Assembly (NCBI GenBank): GCA_015055545.1
Contig: SVHY01000002.1
Coordinates: forward strand, 38,612-102,611
Length of the DNA: 64,000 nt
Direction of reading: 5' to 3'
Source of the DNA: Clostridiales bacterium
GTDB lineage: Bacteria > Bacillota > Clostridia > Christensenellales > Borkfalkiaceae
Position numbers and translations under genes: made by a program. This document shows positions 49,150-59,089 of this stretch, piece after piece. Within the stretch, counting starts at the first letter, position 1, and every line of letters begins with the position of its first letter. A model generated the notes under the pieces. It made no database searches. It was not told the DNA's origin and saw only the letters and a program-made list of their open reading frames with translations.

Positions 49150-50280
49150 ATGGAAAAACGGATACCTTTGGCAACGCCTACCATGCACGGCGAAGAAATG
49201 CGGTTTGTGCAAGAGGCGTTTGATAAGAATTGGATAGCGCCCCTTGGGTTTAACTGCGACGGGTTTGAGAAGGAAATCGCCGAATATTTGAGCGGCGAAA
49301 GCGGGGAAGAATACCACGCGTTGGCGCTTTCGGCGGGTACGGCGGCGTTGCACCTTGCCTATAAGTTGGCGGGTGTTAAACGCGGGGATATCGTGCTCTG
49401 TTCGGATATGACTTTTGCGGCTACGGTCAATCCCATATCCTACGAAGGCGGCGTGCAAGTGTACGTGGATTCCGAGCGGGAAACGTGGAATATGTGCCCC
49501 AAAGCTTTGGAACGCGCGTTTGGAAAATACCCGCAAGCCAAGGTAGTGTCGCTTGCACATTTGTACGGTACGCCGTCCAAGATGGACGAAATTTTGGATA
49601 TTTGCAACCACTACGGCGCAATTATAGTAGAAGATGCGGCGGAAGCGCTTGCGGCAACCTATAAAGGCAAACAAATGGGTACGTTCGGGAAATATAACGT
49701 GCTTAGCTTTAACGGAAATAAACTCATCACGACGTCGGGTGGGGGTATGCTCGTAACAAAAGACAAGGCGGCGCGGGATAAGGCGTTTTTCTGGGCGACG
49801 CAATCGCGGGAAAAGGCGGCTTGGTATCAACACGAAGAGATAGGGTATAATTACCGTATGTCCAACGTGGTGGCGGGTATTGGTCGCGGACAGCTTTTGT
49901 ACGTAAATAAGCACCGCGATAAAAAGGAAGAAATTTATAAACGTTATCAAGACGGATTGAAAGATTTACCCGTAACGATGAATCCGTATTTGGCGGACTC
50001 GTCGCCCAACTTTTGGTTGTCGTGTATGCTGATTGACGAAAAATCGAGCGTGTCGCCGATGACGGTAATGCAAAAACTGGAAGAAAATAACGTAGAAAGC
50101 AGACCGATTTGGAAACCTATGCATATGCAACCCGTTTTCAAGGCGAACGATTATATCACGGCGGGCGGTAAGTCCGTAAACGAAGATATTTTTGCGCGCG
50201 GGCTGTGCTTGCCGTCCGATATCAAGATGACGGAAGAAGAACAGGCGTTCGTTATCGATACGATCAAAAAGTGTTTTTAA
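49150..50280 (+). CDS. DegT/DnrJ/EryC1/StrS aminotransferase (PglE-like)
   Basis: IPLATPTMHGEEMRFVQEAFDKNWIAPLG, VEDAAEALAATYKGKQMGTFGKYNVLSFNGNKLITTSGGGM. Confidence 0.92.
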   Translation: MEKRIPLATPTMHGEEMRFVQEAFDKNWIAPLGFNCDGFEKEIAEYLSGESGEEYHALALSAGTAALHLAYKLAGVKRGDIVLCSDMTFAATVNPISYEGGVQVYVDSERETWNMCPKALERAFGKYPQAKVVSLAHLYGTPSKMDEILDICNHYGAIIVEDAAEALAATYKGKQMGTFGKYNVLSFNGNKLITTSGGGMLVTKDKAARDKAFFWATQSREKAAWYQHEEIGYNYRMSNVVAGIGRGQLLYVNKHRDKKEEIYKRYQDGLKDLPVTMNPYLADSSPNFWLSCMLIDEKSSVSPMTVMQKLEENNVESRPIWKPMHMQPVFKANDYITAGGKSVNEDIFARGLCLPSDIKMTEEEQAFVIDTIKKCF

Positions 50281-50287
50281 GTAGTTT

Positions 50288-51034
50288 ATGAAAGAATTTT
50301 TACAAAATTTAACCACGACTTGGTGGGGGATTACCTTAATATGCGTAGCTATTTTGGCGGTTTGGGTATTGCTTTCCGCAGTCTTTTACCGTATATTTTT
50401 CAAGCGGTTTTACGATATTCTTTTGTCGGGAATAGCGATTTTGGTTTTGTCGCCCGTGCTGATTATTATGACGGTGGTGGGCGCAATCAAAATGAAAGGC
50501 AATCCCTTTTTTACGCAACCTCGCCCTGGTAAAAAAGAAAAGATTTTCAAGCTTATCAAATTCCGTACGATGACTTGCGAAAAGGACGAGAACGGGAATT
50601 TATTGCCCGATGAAAAGCGGCTGACGAGATACGGAAAGGCGCTCCGTGCGACGAGCTTAGACGAGCTTCCTGAACTTTTCAATATCTTTTTAGGGCATAT
50701 GTCTATCGTTGGACCTCGCCCGCTGCTCGTGCAATATTTGCCCTTATACAACGAGAAACAACGCCACCGCCACGATGTGCGTCCCGGGCTTACGGGTTTG
50801 GCACAGGCGTCGGGAAGAAACGCGATTAGCTGGGAGCAAAAGTTTGATTTGGACGTAAAATACGTGGAAAACGTCAGTTTGAAAATGGATATCAAGGTGC
50901 TCCTTATGACCATACGCGCCGTACTTAAAAAGGACGGTATCAGTTCGGAAAATTCCGCGACGATGGAATTTTTCACGGGCACGAAAGAAAAGGAAACGGA
51001 CGAGCAAAGCGGCGAAAAGGAGAAAACGGAATGA
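50288..51034 (+). CDS. Bacterial sugar transferase (PglC/WbaP-like initiating enzyme)
   Basis: FKRFYDILLSGIAILVLSPVLIIMT, RATSLDELPELFNIFLGHMSIVGPRPLL, RPGLTGLAQASGRN. Confidence 0.94.
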   Translation: MKEFLQNLTTTWWGITLICVAILAVWVLLSAVFYRIFFKRFYDILLSGIAILVLSPVLIIMTVVGAIKMKGNPFFTQPRPGKKEKIFKLIKFRTMTCEKDENGNLLPDEKRLTRYGKALRATSLDELPELFNIFLGHMSIVGPRPLLVQYLPLYNEKQRHRHDVRPGLTGLAQASGRNAISWEQKFDLDVKYVENVSLKMDIKVLLMTIRAVLKKDGISSENSATMEFFTGTKEKETDEQSGEKEKTE

Positions 51035-51981
51035 GAATACTCTTTACTTGCGTCGGTAGACGGGTGGAGCTTGTGCAAGCCTTTTACGCGGCGGCAAAAA
51101 AATGCGGTGAGAAGTTGGAAATCTACGCGACGGATATGACCATGACCGCGCCTGCAATCGCTTTTTGCGATAAGGGATTTACCGCGCCGCGCATTTCGGA
51201 TACGGCGTATATTCCCTTTTTGTTGAAGCTTTGTAAAGAGGAAAAAATCGACGCGGTAATTCCTACGATTGACACCGATTTGTTGATTCTTGCCGAGAAC
51301 AAAAACGCGTTTGAAGCAATAGGCGTGAAGGTGTTCGTAGCCGCGCCCGAAAAGGTAAGGATTTGCCGCGATAAGCGGTACACTTCCGAGTATTTTGAAA
51401 GCCTTGGCTTGTCCGCGCCCAAAGCGACGGGGGATATAGCAAGTTATACGGGCGGATTTCCTGCGTTTATTAAACCCAAGGACGGAAGTTCGAGTATTAA
51501 CGCGTATAAGGTGGAAAACGAACGGGATTTGAAAACGTACGCCGAAAAGATAGGCGAGTACGTGGTGCAGCCGTTTGTTAGCGGAACGGAGTACACGGTG
51601 GATATTTTTTGCGACGAAAAGGGCAATCCTATATATATCACGCCGCGTATCCGTCTTGCCGTGCGCGCGGGTGAAGTGTTGAAAACGGAAATTAGGCAGG
51701 ACGAAAGTATTATCGAGCAAATGCAGGTTTTGGCGGCGGATTTCAAGCCGAGCGGCGGGATTACCGTACAACTTATCCAAGACGAAAAGACCAAGACCAA
51801 TTATTATATCGAAATTAATCCCCGTTTTGGCGGTGGAGCGCCCCTTTCCATGAAAGCGGGAGCGGACGCGGCGGAGGCGCTTATCCGTATTTTACGCGGC
51901 GAAACGCTTGCCTTTCAAAAGGGCGCGGCGGAGGACGGCGCGATTTACAGTCGGTTCGACCAAAGCGTGCGGGTGAACTGA
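51031..51981 (+). CDS. ATP-grasp domain protein, paralog of 33474-34493
   Basis: MRILFTCVGRRVELVQAF, PAFIKPKDGSSSINAYKV, YYIEINPRFGGGAPLSM. Confidence 0.9.
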   Translation: MRILFTCVGRRVELVQAFYAAAKKCGEKLEIYATDMTMTAPAIAFCDKGFTAPRISDTAYIPFLLKLCKEEKIDAVIPTIDTDLLILAENKNAFEAIGVKVFVAAPEKVRICRDKRYTSEYFESLGLSAPKATGDIASYTGGFPAFIKPKDGSSSINAYKVENERDLKTYAEKIGEYVVQPFVSGTEYTVDIFCDEKGNPIYITPRIRLAVRAGEVLKTEIRQDESIIEQMQVLAADFKPSGGITVQLIQDEKTKTNYYIEINPRFGGGAPLSMKAGADAAEALIRILRGETLAFQKGAAEDGAIYSRFDQSVRVN

Positions 51982-51982
51982 A

Positions 51983-52612
51983 ATGACGGTGATAAACGCT
52001 ATTTTGGAAGCGGAAGAGATTGCGCAAACGTGTAAAGCGGCGATTTTTGATTTGGACGATACGCTGTACGCGGAAAAGGCGTACGTCAAAAGCGGATATA
52101 AGGCAGTAGCGGCGGCGTTTCCGCGAATCGAGAATATGCAAGAAAAGCTTTGGAACGCGTTTTTGCGCGGCGGCAAGGCGATTGACGAAGTGCTGACGGC
52201 AGAAAACGCGTGTACGGAAGAAAACAAGGATAAATGTTTGCAAATCTACCGTTTTCATACGCCTACCATTGCGTTATACGAGGGCGTGGAGGATATGCTC
52301 AAACGCTTGAAAAATGCGGGCGTGAAGTTGGGGCTTATCACCGACGGAAGAAGTGAGGGACAACGCGCGAAAATCAAGGCTTTGGGAATAGAAAACCTGT
52401 TCGATAGCGTGATTATCACGGACGAGTTGGGCGGGGTGGAGTATCGTAAACCGTGCGAAAGGGCGTTCGTGCTTACCTGTGAAAGGCTGGGCGTAGCGTT
52501 TGCGGACGCGGTGTATATCGGCGATAATTTGAGAAAAGATTTTATTGCGCCTGAAAAGTTGGGTATGAAAGCTTGTTATTTTAAAAACCCCGACGGGCTG
52601 TATACGGAGTGA
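51983..52612 (+). CDS. HAD family hydrolase
   Basis: AAIFDLDDTLYAEKAYVKSG, GLITDGRSEGQRAKI, VYIGDNLRKDFIAPEKLGM. Confidence 0.92.
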   Translation: MTVINAILEAEEIAQTCKAAIFDLDDTLYAEKAYVKSGYKAVAAAFPRIENMQEKLWNAFLRGGKAIDEVLTAENACTEENKDKCLQIYRFHTPTIALYEGVEDMLKRLKNAGVKLGLITDGRSEGQRAKIKALGIENLFDSVIITDELGGVEYRKPCERAFVLTCERLGVAFADAVYIGDNLRKDFIAPEKLGMKACYFKNPDGLYTE

Positions 52613-52617
52613 AAAAC

Positions 52618-53367
52618 ATGTTTGCAAAAGAGGATTTGTACAATACGAGAGCTACGCAAGAAGAATTGCTTGCGATGATGAAAGATATCCACGCGTTTTT
52701 CGAGCGGGAGAAGATAACCTATTCGCTAACGAGCGGTTCGCTGCTTGGCGCGGTGCGTGAAAATGGATTCATTCCTTGGGACGACGACATGGATATCATG
52801 GTCGATAGAAAGAATTTCGAGCGGATTTTAAGCGCGTTCGACGGGTGCAAGGGATATACCTTGAAACGGGATTTATGGATATACCGTATTCGTCGCGAGG
52901 GAAACGAGAATACGGAAGAATATCAGCCGACGGTGGATATTTTCGTTATTGATAACGTGCCGGAAAATAAACTGCAATGGAAATGGAAGGTGCTGCGTTT
53001 AAAGACGTTGCAGGGCATGATGAAGAAAAAGCCCGATTATAAAAAGTATTCGTTTATACATAAAATTTTAGTGGCGGCTACGCGGTTTTTGGGGTTGTTT
53101 TTTACGGATAATTTCAAGTGGAAACGGTATGATAAAATTTCCAAAATCGGGAATAAAAAGCCTACTAAGTACGTGGCTATGTACGACGATTTGTATAAAT
53201 ATTTGTCCGTGCGCTACGACGCGGATTTGATGGCGAGTTTAATGAAACACCCGTTTGAAGATACGGAGTTTTACATAACCGAGAAATACGACCATTCGCT
53301 GACGGTGTTATACGGCGATTACATGACGCCGCCGCCTGAAAACGAACGTATTTCGGCGCATTTGTAA
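52618..53367 (+). CDS. LicD family phosphotransferase
   Basis: SLTSGSLLGAVRENGFIPWDDDMDIMVDRKNFE; ATG 52618 (alternative GTG 52609). Confidence 0.92.
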   Translation: MFAKEDLYNTRATQEELLAMMKDIHAFFEREKITYSLTSGSLLGAVRENGFIPWDDDMDIMVDRKNFERILSAFDGCKGYTLKRDLWIYRIRREGNENTEEYQPTVDIFVIDNVPENKLQWKWKVLRLKTLQGMMKKKPDYKKYSFIHKILVAATRFLGLFFTDNFKWKRYDKISKIGNKKPTKYVAMYDDLYKYLSVRYDADLMASLMKHPFEDTEFYITEKYDHSLTVLYGDYMTPPPENERISAHL

Positions 53368-53375
53368 GGAGTCTT

Positions 53376-54563
53376 ATGAAAATAACCGTTATAGCAAATT
53401 TCGTGGGCGATAAAAAGACCAACCGTTTCGTTTACCTTGCGCAAACGCTCGCTCGGCGCGGACACGAAGTAAAGCTGCTCACGTCCGATTTCGTGCATTA
53501 TACGAAAAGCTTTCGCGACGAGTTTGATTTAGGAAAGGACGTACAGGTTGTCTTATTGCACGAAACGGGTTATAAAAAGAACGTGAGCTTGAAACGCTTG
53601 CGCTCACACGCAAGGTTTGGGAAAGAAGTGAAAAAATACCTTGCGTCAAACGAAAAGCCCGATTTGATTTATTGCGCGTTGCCGTCGCTCGATTGCGGGG
53701 TGTACGCGGCGAAGTATGCCAAGGAACAGGGCGTGCCGTTTGTGATAGACGTGCAGGATTTATGGCCCGAAGCGTTTGAAATGGTGATGCCCGTGCCTTT
53801 TATCGGCAAGGCGTTGTTTGCGCCTATGCGGAAAAAAGCGAATTTTGCTTACGCCGCGGCGGACGAGATTATCGCCGTTTCTAAAACGTACTGTAAGCGC
53901 GTGCAACAAGTGAATAATGCGGTAAAAGAAACGCATAGCGTGTTCTTGGGGTCGCGCCTTTCGGGGTTTGACGAGAACGTGGCAAACAACCGTGTGGAAC
54001 GCACGGATAACGAAGTTTGGTTTGCGTATTGCGGTACGCTGGGCAGTAGCTACGATTTAAAGTGCGCTTTGGACGCGTTGGCGATTTTGGGCGTACGCGG
54101 ATATGAGAATTTGCGCTTTAAAGTTATGGGCGACGGGCCTATGCGGAAAGAGTTTGAAGCGTATGCGGATAAAATGGGTGTCAAAGCGGAGTTCTTCGGG
54201 TATATGCCTTACGAGAAAATGTGTGGACTGCTCGCCTCTTGCGATATTGCGCTAAACCCGATTGTGAAAGGGAGTGCGGGTTCGATTATCAACAAGCACG
54301 GTGATTACGCGGCGGCGGGGATTCCCGTGGTGAATACGCAGGAAAATGAGGAATATCGCGCGCTTGTGGAAGAATACGGCATGGGCTTTAACGCGGAAAA
54401 CGGGAACGCGGGCGATATGGCGGACAAGATAGAAACGCTTTTAAATAATAAGGCGCTTTGTCAAAAAATGGGCGCAGGCGCGAGAAGGTGCGCGGAAGAG
54501 AAATTTAATCGCGATTGTAGTTATCAAGAAATCGTGGAAACGATAGAAAAATACGGGAAGTAG
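53376..54563 (+). CDS. Glycosyltransferase family 4 (WbuB-like)
   Basis: DVQDLWPEAFEMVMPVPFIGKALF, YCGTLGSSYDLKCALDAL, PIVKGSAGSIINKHGDYAAAGIPVV. Confidence 0.9.
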   Translation: MKITVIANFVGDKKTNRFVYLAQTLARRGHEVKLLTSDFVHYTKSFRDEFDLGKDVQVVLLHETGYKKNVSLKRLRSHARFGKEVKKYLASNEKPDLIYCALPSLDCGVYAAKYAKEQGVPFVIDVQDLWPEAFEMVMPVPFIGKALFAPMRKKANFAYAAADEIIAVSKTYCKRVQQVNNAVKETHSVFLGSRLSGFDENVANNRVERTDNEVWFAYCGTLGSSYDLKCALDALAILGVRGYENLRFKVMGDGPMRKEFEAYADKMGVKAEFFGYMPYEKMCGLLASCDIALNPIVKGSAGSIINKHGDYAAAGIPVVNTQENEEYRALVEEYGMGFNAENGNAGDMADKIETLLNNKALCQKMGAGARRCAEEKFNRDCSYQEIVETIEKYGK

Positions 54564-54566
54564 GGT

Positions 54567-55769
54567 ATGCGGAAAAGGCTAATAGCGTTTTTAAAAAGAC
54601 ATCCGAAAATTTTGCGTGCGTTTTGGGCGATTGCGGGCTGGTGCTTGCGCGTCATCGGTAGGTTTGTGCGCGTACGTGAAAAGACGGCGATTTTTGCCTC
54701 TTTCGGCGGGAGAAATTTCGACGACAGCCCTAAAGCCGTGTACGAGCAAATGCGCGCGGACGAACGATTTAAGGATTGGAAACTGTATTGGGCGTTCGTC
54801 GAACCGTCCAAGTTTGATATTCCGTGCGGCGAAAAAGTGAAAATCGATACGTGGAAGTTTTTCAAGACGTTGATGTTTTGCCAAGTTTGGGTGGGGAATT
54901 CGTCCATTACGCGCGGCGTGGATTTGTATCCTAAGAAAAAGCAGGTGCGCGTGGAAACGTGGCACGGTACGCCCTTGAAGAAAATCGGCGGCGACGAAAA
55001 CACCAACAGTATGGCGGTCAAGAAAAAGAAACCCAAGAAGAAAAAGGATTTCCGTACGCTTCGTTGTGCGCAAAGCGCGTACGATAGAGAAATTTTCATG
55101 CGTATTTATAACGCGGACGAGAGTGCGTTTTTAACCTGCGATTTGCCGAGAAACGACGCTTTGAAAAAATATACGGACGAAGATATCCGTCAAGTGAAAG
55201 AAAAGCTGGGCGTGCCGCAGGATAAGAAGATTATTTTGTATATGCCCACCTACCGCGAATACGCGTACGATAACGATAAAAAGATTTGTTTAAAACCGCC
55301 TATGGACGTGGAAAAATGGCAAGCGGCTTTAAGCAAAGACTACTGTCTTTTGGTGCGCGCGCATTATATGGTCGAATCGGCGATGGATTTAAAGGAAAAC
55401 GAGTTTTTGAAAGTCGTTTCTTCCTATCCGTACTTGAACGATTTATACGCGGTGGCGGATATTCTTATTTCTGATTATTCGAGCGCGTTTATCGATTATT
55501 CTATTTTGAACCGTCCTATGCTTTGTTTTGCGTACGATAAGGAAGAATACGAGAAAAAGCGGGGCTTGTATATCGATTTGGAAAAAGAACTGCCTTGCTT
55601 GGTTAGAAAGACGGAAGAAGAAGTTATAGGTGATATTGTGCATTTGGATTATGCGGCGGCAAGCGAGAAAACGGACGCGTTTCGGCGTAAATACGCGCCA
55701 AACGCGGGCAGGGCAAGTCAAGTCGTGGTAGAGAGAATTTTAAAAAGAATAGAGGAGATGAAAGCATGA
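54567..55769 (+). CDS. CDP-glycerol:poly(glycerophosphate) glycerophosphotransferase-like (TagB/TagF family)
   Basis: [66 protein letters not shown]. Confidence 0.92.
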   Translation: MRKRLIAFLKRHPKILRAFWAIAGWCLRVIGRFVRVREKTAIFASFGGRNFDDSPKAVYEQMRADERFKDWKLYWAFVEPSKFDIPCGEKVKIDTWKFFKTLMFCQVWVGNSSITRGVDLYPKKKQVRVETWHGTPLKKIGGDENTNSMAVKKKKPKKKKDFRTLRCAQSAYDREIFMRIYNADESAFLTCDLPRNDALKKYTDEDIRQVKEKLGVPQDKKIILYMPTYREYAYDNDKKICLKPPMDVEKWQAALSKDYCLLVRAHYMVESAMDLKENEFLKVVSSYPYLNDLYAVADILISDYSSAFIDYSILNRPMLCFAYDKEEYEKKRGLYIDLEKELPCLVRKTEEEVIGDIVHLDYAAASEKTDAFRRKYAPNAGRASQVVVERILKRIEEMKA

Positions 55770-56161
55770 AAAGAGTAATCACTTACGGGACGTTCGATTT
55801 GTTGCACTACGGGCATATCAATTTACTTCGTAGGGCGAAAGAGTTGGGCGATTATTTGATCGTTGCGCTTTCAACGGACGAGTTTAACTGGAACGAAAAA
55901 CAGAAAAAATGTTATTTTTCCTACGAACAGAGAAAACAGCTTTTGGAATCCATTCGGTACGTGGATTTAGTAATTCCCGAAGAAAACTGGGATCAAAAAA
56001 GGACGGACGTGAAAGAATATCATATCGATACGTTCGTTATGGGTAACGACTGGGAAGGAAAGTTCGATTTCTTGAAAGAACAATGCGAAGTGGTGTATCT
56101 GCCCAGAACCAAAGAAATTTCTACGACGAAAATCAAAAACGATTTGTTGGATAAAAAGTAA
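55766..56161 (+). CDS. tagD: Glycerol-3-phosphate cytidylyltransferase
   Basis: [67 protein letters not shown]. Confidence 0.96.
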   Translation: MKRVITYGTFDLLHYGHINLLRRAKELGDYLIVALSTDEFNWNEKQKKCYFSYEQRKQLLESIRYVDLVIPEENWDQKRTDVKEYHIDTFVMGNDWEGKFDFLKEQCEVVYLPRTKEISTTKIKNDLLDKK

Positions 56162-56172
56162 GGAGCTTGCAT

Positions 56173-57618
56173 ATGGCGTTGGCAAATAGCAGTGAAAAAT
56201 TGTACCTTGGAAAGACGGCGAAAGAGTGGCTGCAAGCCGCGCGCGCGTTTTTCAATAGCGGTTGGGGGTTCGTTTTGCAAACGGCGCTTGCGTTTATCTT
56301 CGTGTTCTTGCAACAGGAAGTTATCGGCGTTATCGTCTTTATCGGCTTACTGTCCGTTATCTTAATCGTGTGCGACGACGTGATTGCAACGACGCTCCCG
56401 TTTTTGCTCGTGTGTACCTTTTCTACCAACTGCTACGATTCCTTCGATACGTTTATCGGGTTTGCCGTGTACGCGCCCATTCCCGCGGCGGCGCTCGTGG
56501 GGCATTTCCTCGTTTATCATAAGCCGTATCGCGAGTTTGGGATAAGCGCGTACGGGTTGTTCGCCATAAGCTGTGCTCTTATTTTGGGCGGTATCGGCGC
56601 ATTTGCCTTGAAAGAATACATACTCGGTGCGTATTACGTGTTCGGGCTGGGTATTGGTATGTTGGTGGCGTACATATTGATGAAATCACAATTTGCAGGG
56701 CGTAGAGATTACGATTTAAAAGAGAAGTTCGCGCAGATTATGACTTGCATGGGTTGCTTGATTTTGGCGATGTTCGCGCTTTCCTTTATTCGCCGTTTGG
56801 CAGGGGATCAGATTTGGGGCTTTCCCGATATCCGTTGGCTGATTGGCGCGAACGGCAGAACGGGCTATACGCTGGGATTTTCCGCTAACAATATCGCAAC
56901 GCTGTTGATGTTCGCGATGCCTTTCCCCTTATACCTTGCGAAAAAACACAAGGCTTGGGCGATTATGACCGTCGTATTTTTCCTGTCGCTGTTTTATACG
57001 GAATCGCGCGGGGGTATGTTGTTTGGTGCGGTAGAGTTCTTGGCTTGCTTTTTGTACTGGGCTTGGGAAAATAGGACGACCAAGCTTTGCAAGGTGGCGT
57101 GCGTAGGCGCAATCTTGGTATTTATCGCCGTGATAGCGCTTGTCATCGTTAAATGGAACGTCGTGATCGCTCTTATACAAACCAAGCTTTTAGACGGTGC
57201 GCGCGCGAAAATGCTCTTTCAAGCGTTCGACAATTTCCGCGAAAATTTCGTGGTTGGAACGGGGCTTTTGGACGATAGTATCGCCTACGGCGAAACGAAG
57301 AAACAGGGTACGATGGCGTGGTATCATATGATGATACCGCAAATTATCGGCAGTATGGGGCTCGTAGGCGTTTTTGCGTACGGTTATCAAATCTTTGGAC
57401 GCGTAAAGCTGATATTTAAAAAGGCGTGCGCTTGGTCGCTCGTTTTGGGGATTTCCTATCTTGGGATTTTGGGTATGAGCCAAGTTAACCCCGGCGAATT
57501 TTGCCCCGTACCGTACGGTGTACTCACCGTGTTATTGTTCGTATTCCAAGAACTGCGTTTAGAAGAGAATGAAGAATTGCCCTTGCAATGGGAGGGCGCG
57601 TTTAAGAAACGGAAATAA
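56173..57618 (+). CDS. O-antigen ligase/polymerase family membrane protein
   Basis: Many TM segments; FLSLFYTESRGGMLFGAVEFL; start ATG 56173. Confidence 0.85.
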   Translation: MALANSSEKLYLGKTAKEWLQAARAFFNSGWGFVLQTALAFIFVFLQQEVIGVIVFIGLLSVILIVCDDVIATTLPFLLVCTFSTNCYDSFDTFIGFAVYAPIPAAALVGHFLVYHKPYREFGISAYGLFAISCALILGGIGAFALKEYILGAYYVFGLGIGMLVAYILMKSQFAGRRDYDLKEKFAQIMTCMGCLILAMFALSFIRRLAGDQIWGFPDIRWLIGANGRTGYTLGFSANNIATLLMFAMPFPLYLAKKHKAWAIMTVVFFLSLFYTESRGGMLFGAVEFLACFLYWAWENRTTKLCKVACVGAILVFIAVIALVIVKWNVVIALIQTKLLDGARAKMLFQAFDNFRENFVVGTGLLDDSIAYGETKKQGTMAWYHMMIPQIIGSMGLVGVFAYGYQIFGRVKLIFKKACAWSLVLGISYLGILGMSQVNPGEFCPVPYGVLTVLLFVFQELRLEENEELPLQWEGAFKKRK

Positions 57619-57703
57619 AATCGGTAAAACGCAACTGATTTTTTATAGCTTTTCACGGAAAAATATGTTATAATAATAAAAACGAAAACGAAGGAGAATT
57701 TTT

Positions 57704-58411
57704 ATGCAACCTATTTATAAAAGAGTGCTTTTGAAACTTTCGGGTGAAGCGCTTGCGGGCGATCAAAGATTCGGACTGAACCACGAAGTTATCGCGCCCG
57801 TAGTCGATCAAATCGTAGCCATTCACAACATGGGCGTGGAAGTGGGCTTGGTCATCGGCGGCGGCAATTTCTGGCGGGGTAGACAGGGTACGAAGATGGA
57901 CAGAACGACGGCGGACCATATGGGTATGCTTGCAACGGTGATGAACTCGCTTGCGATGATGGACGCTATCGAACAACGCGGCGTGCCCGTGCGCGTGCAA
58001 ACGGCGCTCGATATGGTTTCGCTTGCCGAACCGTTTATTTTGCGTAAGGCGCTTCGGCATTTTGAAATGGGTAGAATCGTCATTTTTGCTTGCGGTACGG
58101 GCAATCCCTATTGTTCGACGGACACGGCGGCGGCGCTTCGGGCTTGCGAAATAGACGCGGATATCCTGCTTATGGCAAAGAACGTGGACGGCATTTACGA
58201 TTCCGATCCCAAAACCAACCCCTTGGCAAGAAAATACGAATCGCTCAAATACGCGGATATTATCAATCAGGGCTTGAAGGTGATTGATTTTACGGCGGCG
58301 ACGATGTGTATGGAAAATAACGTACCTACGCTTGCGTTCGGCTTAAACGAAGACAATTCGATTGTGCGCGCGGTGTGCGGAGAAAAATTAGGAACGATTA
58401 TCAAGGTGTAA
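57704..58411 (+). CDS. pyrH: UMP kinase
   Basis: YKRVLLKLSGEALAGDQRFG, VIGGGNFWRG, MDRTTADHMGMLATVMNSLAM, AKNVDGIYDSDP. Confidence 0.97.
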   Translation: MQPIYKRVLLKLSGEALAGDQRFGLNHEVIAPVVDQIVAIHNMGVEVGLVIGGGNFWRGRQGTKMDRTTADHMGMLATVMNSLAMMDAIEQRGVPVRVQTALDMVSLAEPFILRKALRHFEMGRIVIFACGTGNPYCSTDTAAALRACEIDADILLMAKNVDGIYDSDPKTNPLARKYESLKYADIINQGLKVIDFTAATMCMENNVPTLAFGLNEDNSIVRAVCGEKLGTIIKV

Positions 58412-58425
58412 AAAGGGCGTAAAAA

Positions 58426-59061
58426 ATGAAGATATTGTTTTTTGGAGATAGTATTACCGACTCTACTCGCGAACGCGGTTCAAACGATGCGGGACGGGTG
58501 CGTGAAGAATATAGCATTTGTCCTAGAAGCTACGGCAGCGGCTACGTATTTTTAACGGCGGCGCAGCTCTTTTATGAAAAACCGAACGCGTACGAGATTT
58601 TAAACCGTGGTATCGGTGGGGACAGATTGCCTCAGCTGTATGCGCGGATTCAGTTGGACGTTTGGAACGAAAACCCTGACGTGTTGAGTATACTCGTTGG
58701 ATTCAACGATAATAATACGGGAGAAAATCCCAACTTCACGGACGTGAAACGGTGGGGTAGAATATACCGTATGATGATTTCCGATACGATGGAAAGATGT
58801 CCGCAAACGAAGATTATGATTTGCGAACCGTTTGCAATAGCAAGGAAAGACAGTATCCGCGAATACGCTGTCGAGGCGAAGAAGATTGCAGAAGAATTCG
58901 GATTGCCGTTCGTAGAATTACAGGAAAAAATGGAACGTGCGGTGGAAACCTATGGTTTGCAAGCCTGTCTGTTTGACGGAATACATCCTAATATCGTAGG
59001 CAGTAAAGTAATTTCCGACGCTTGGTTGGAAACGTTTAAAACGCAAGTGCTTGAAAAATAA
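58426..59061 (+). CDS. SGNH/GDSL-type hydrolase
   Basis: MKILFFGDSITDSTRERG, NRGIGGDRLPQL, LVGFNDNN, DGIHPN. Confidence 0.92.
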   Translation: MKILFFGDSITDSTRERGSNDAGRVREEYSICPRSYGSGYVFLTAAQLFYEKPNAYEILNRGIGGDRLPQLYARIQLDVWNENPDVLSILVGFNDNNTGENPNFTDVKRWGRIYRMMISDTMERCPQTKIMICEPFAIARKDSIREYAVEAKKIAEEFGLPFVELQEKMERAVETYGLQACLFDGIHPNIVGSKVISDAWLETFKTQVLEK

Positions 59062-59089
59062 AAAATACTTATAAAGGAAGGATATAATT

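Noticed and set aside
49027-49950. 307-aa antisense ORF opposite the DegT aminotransferase
   Set aside because: Low-plausibility Arg/Phe/His-rich translation; sense gene has clear family motifs.
50410-51780. 456-aa antisense ORF across the sugar transferase and ATP-grasp genes
   Set aside because: Composition is typical of spurious antisense frames and it spans the junction of two well-supported genes.
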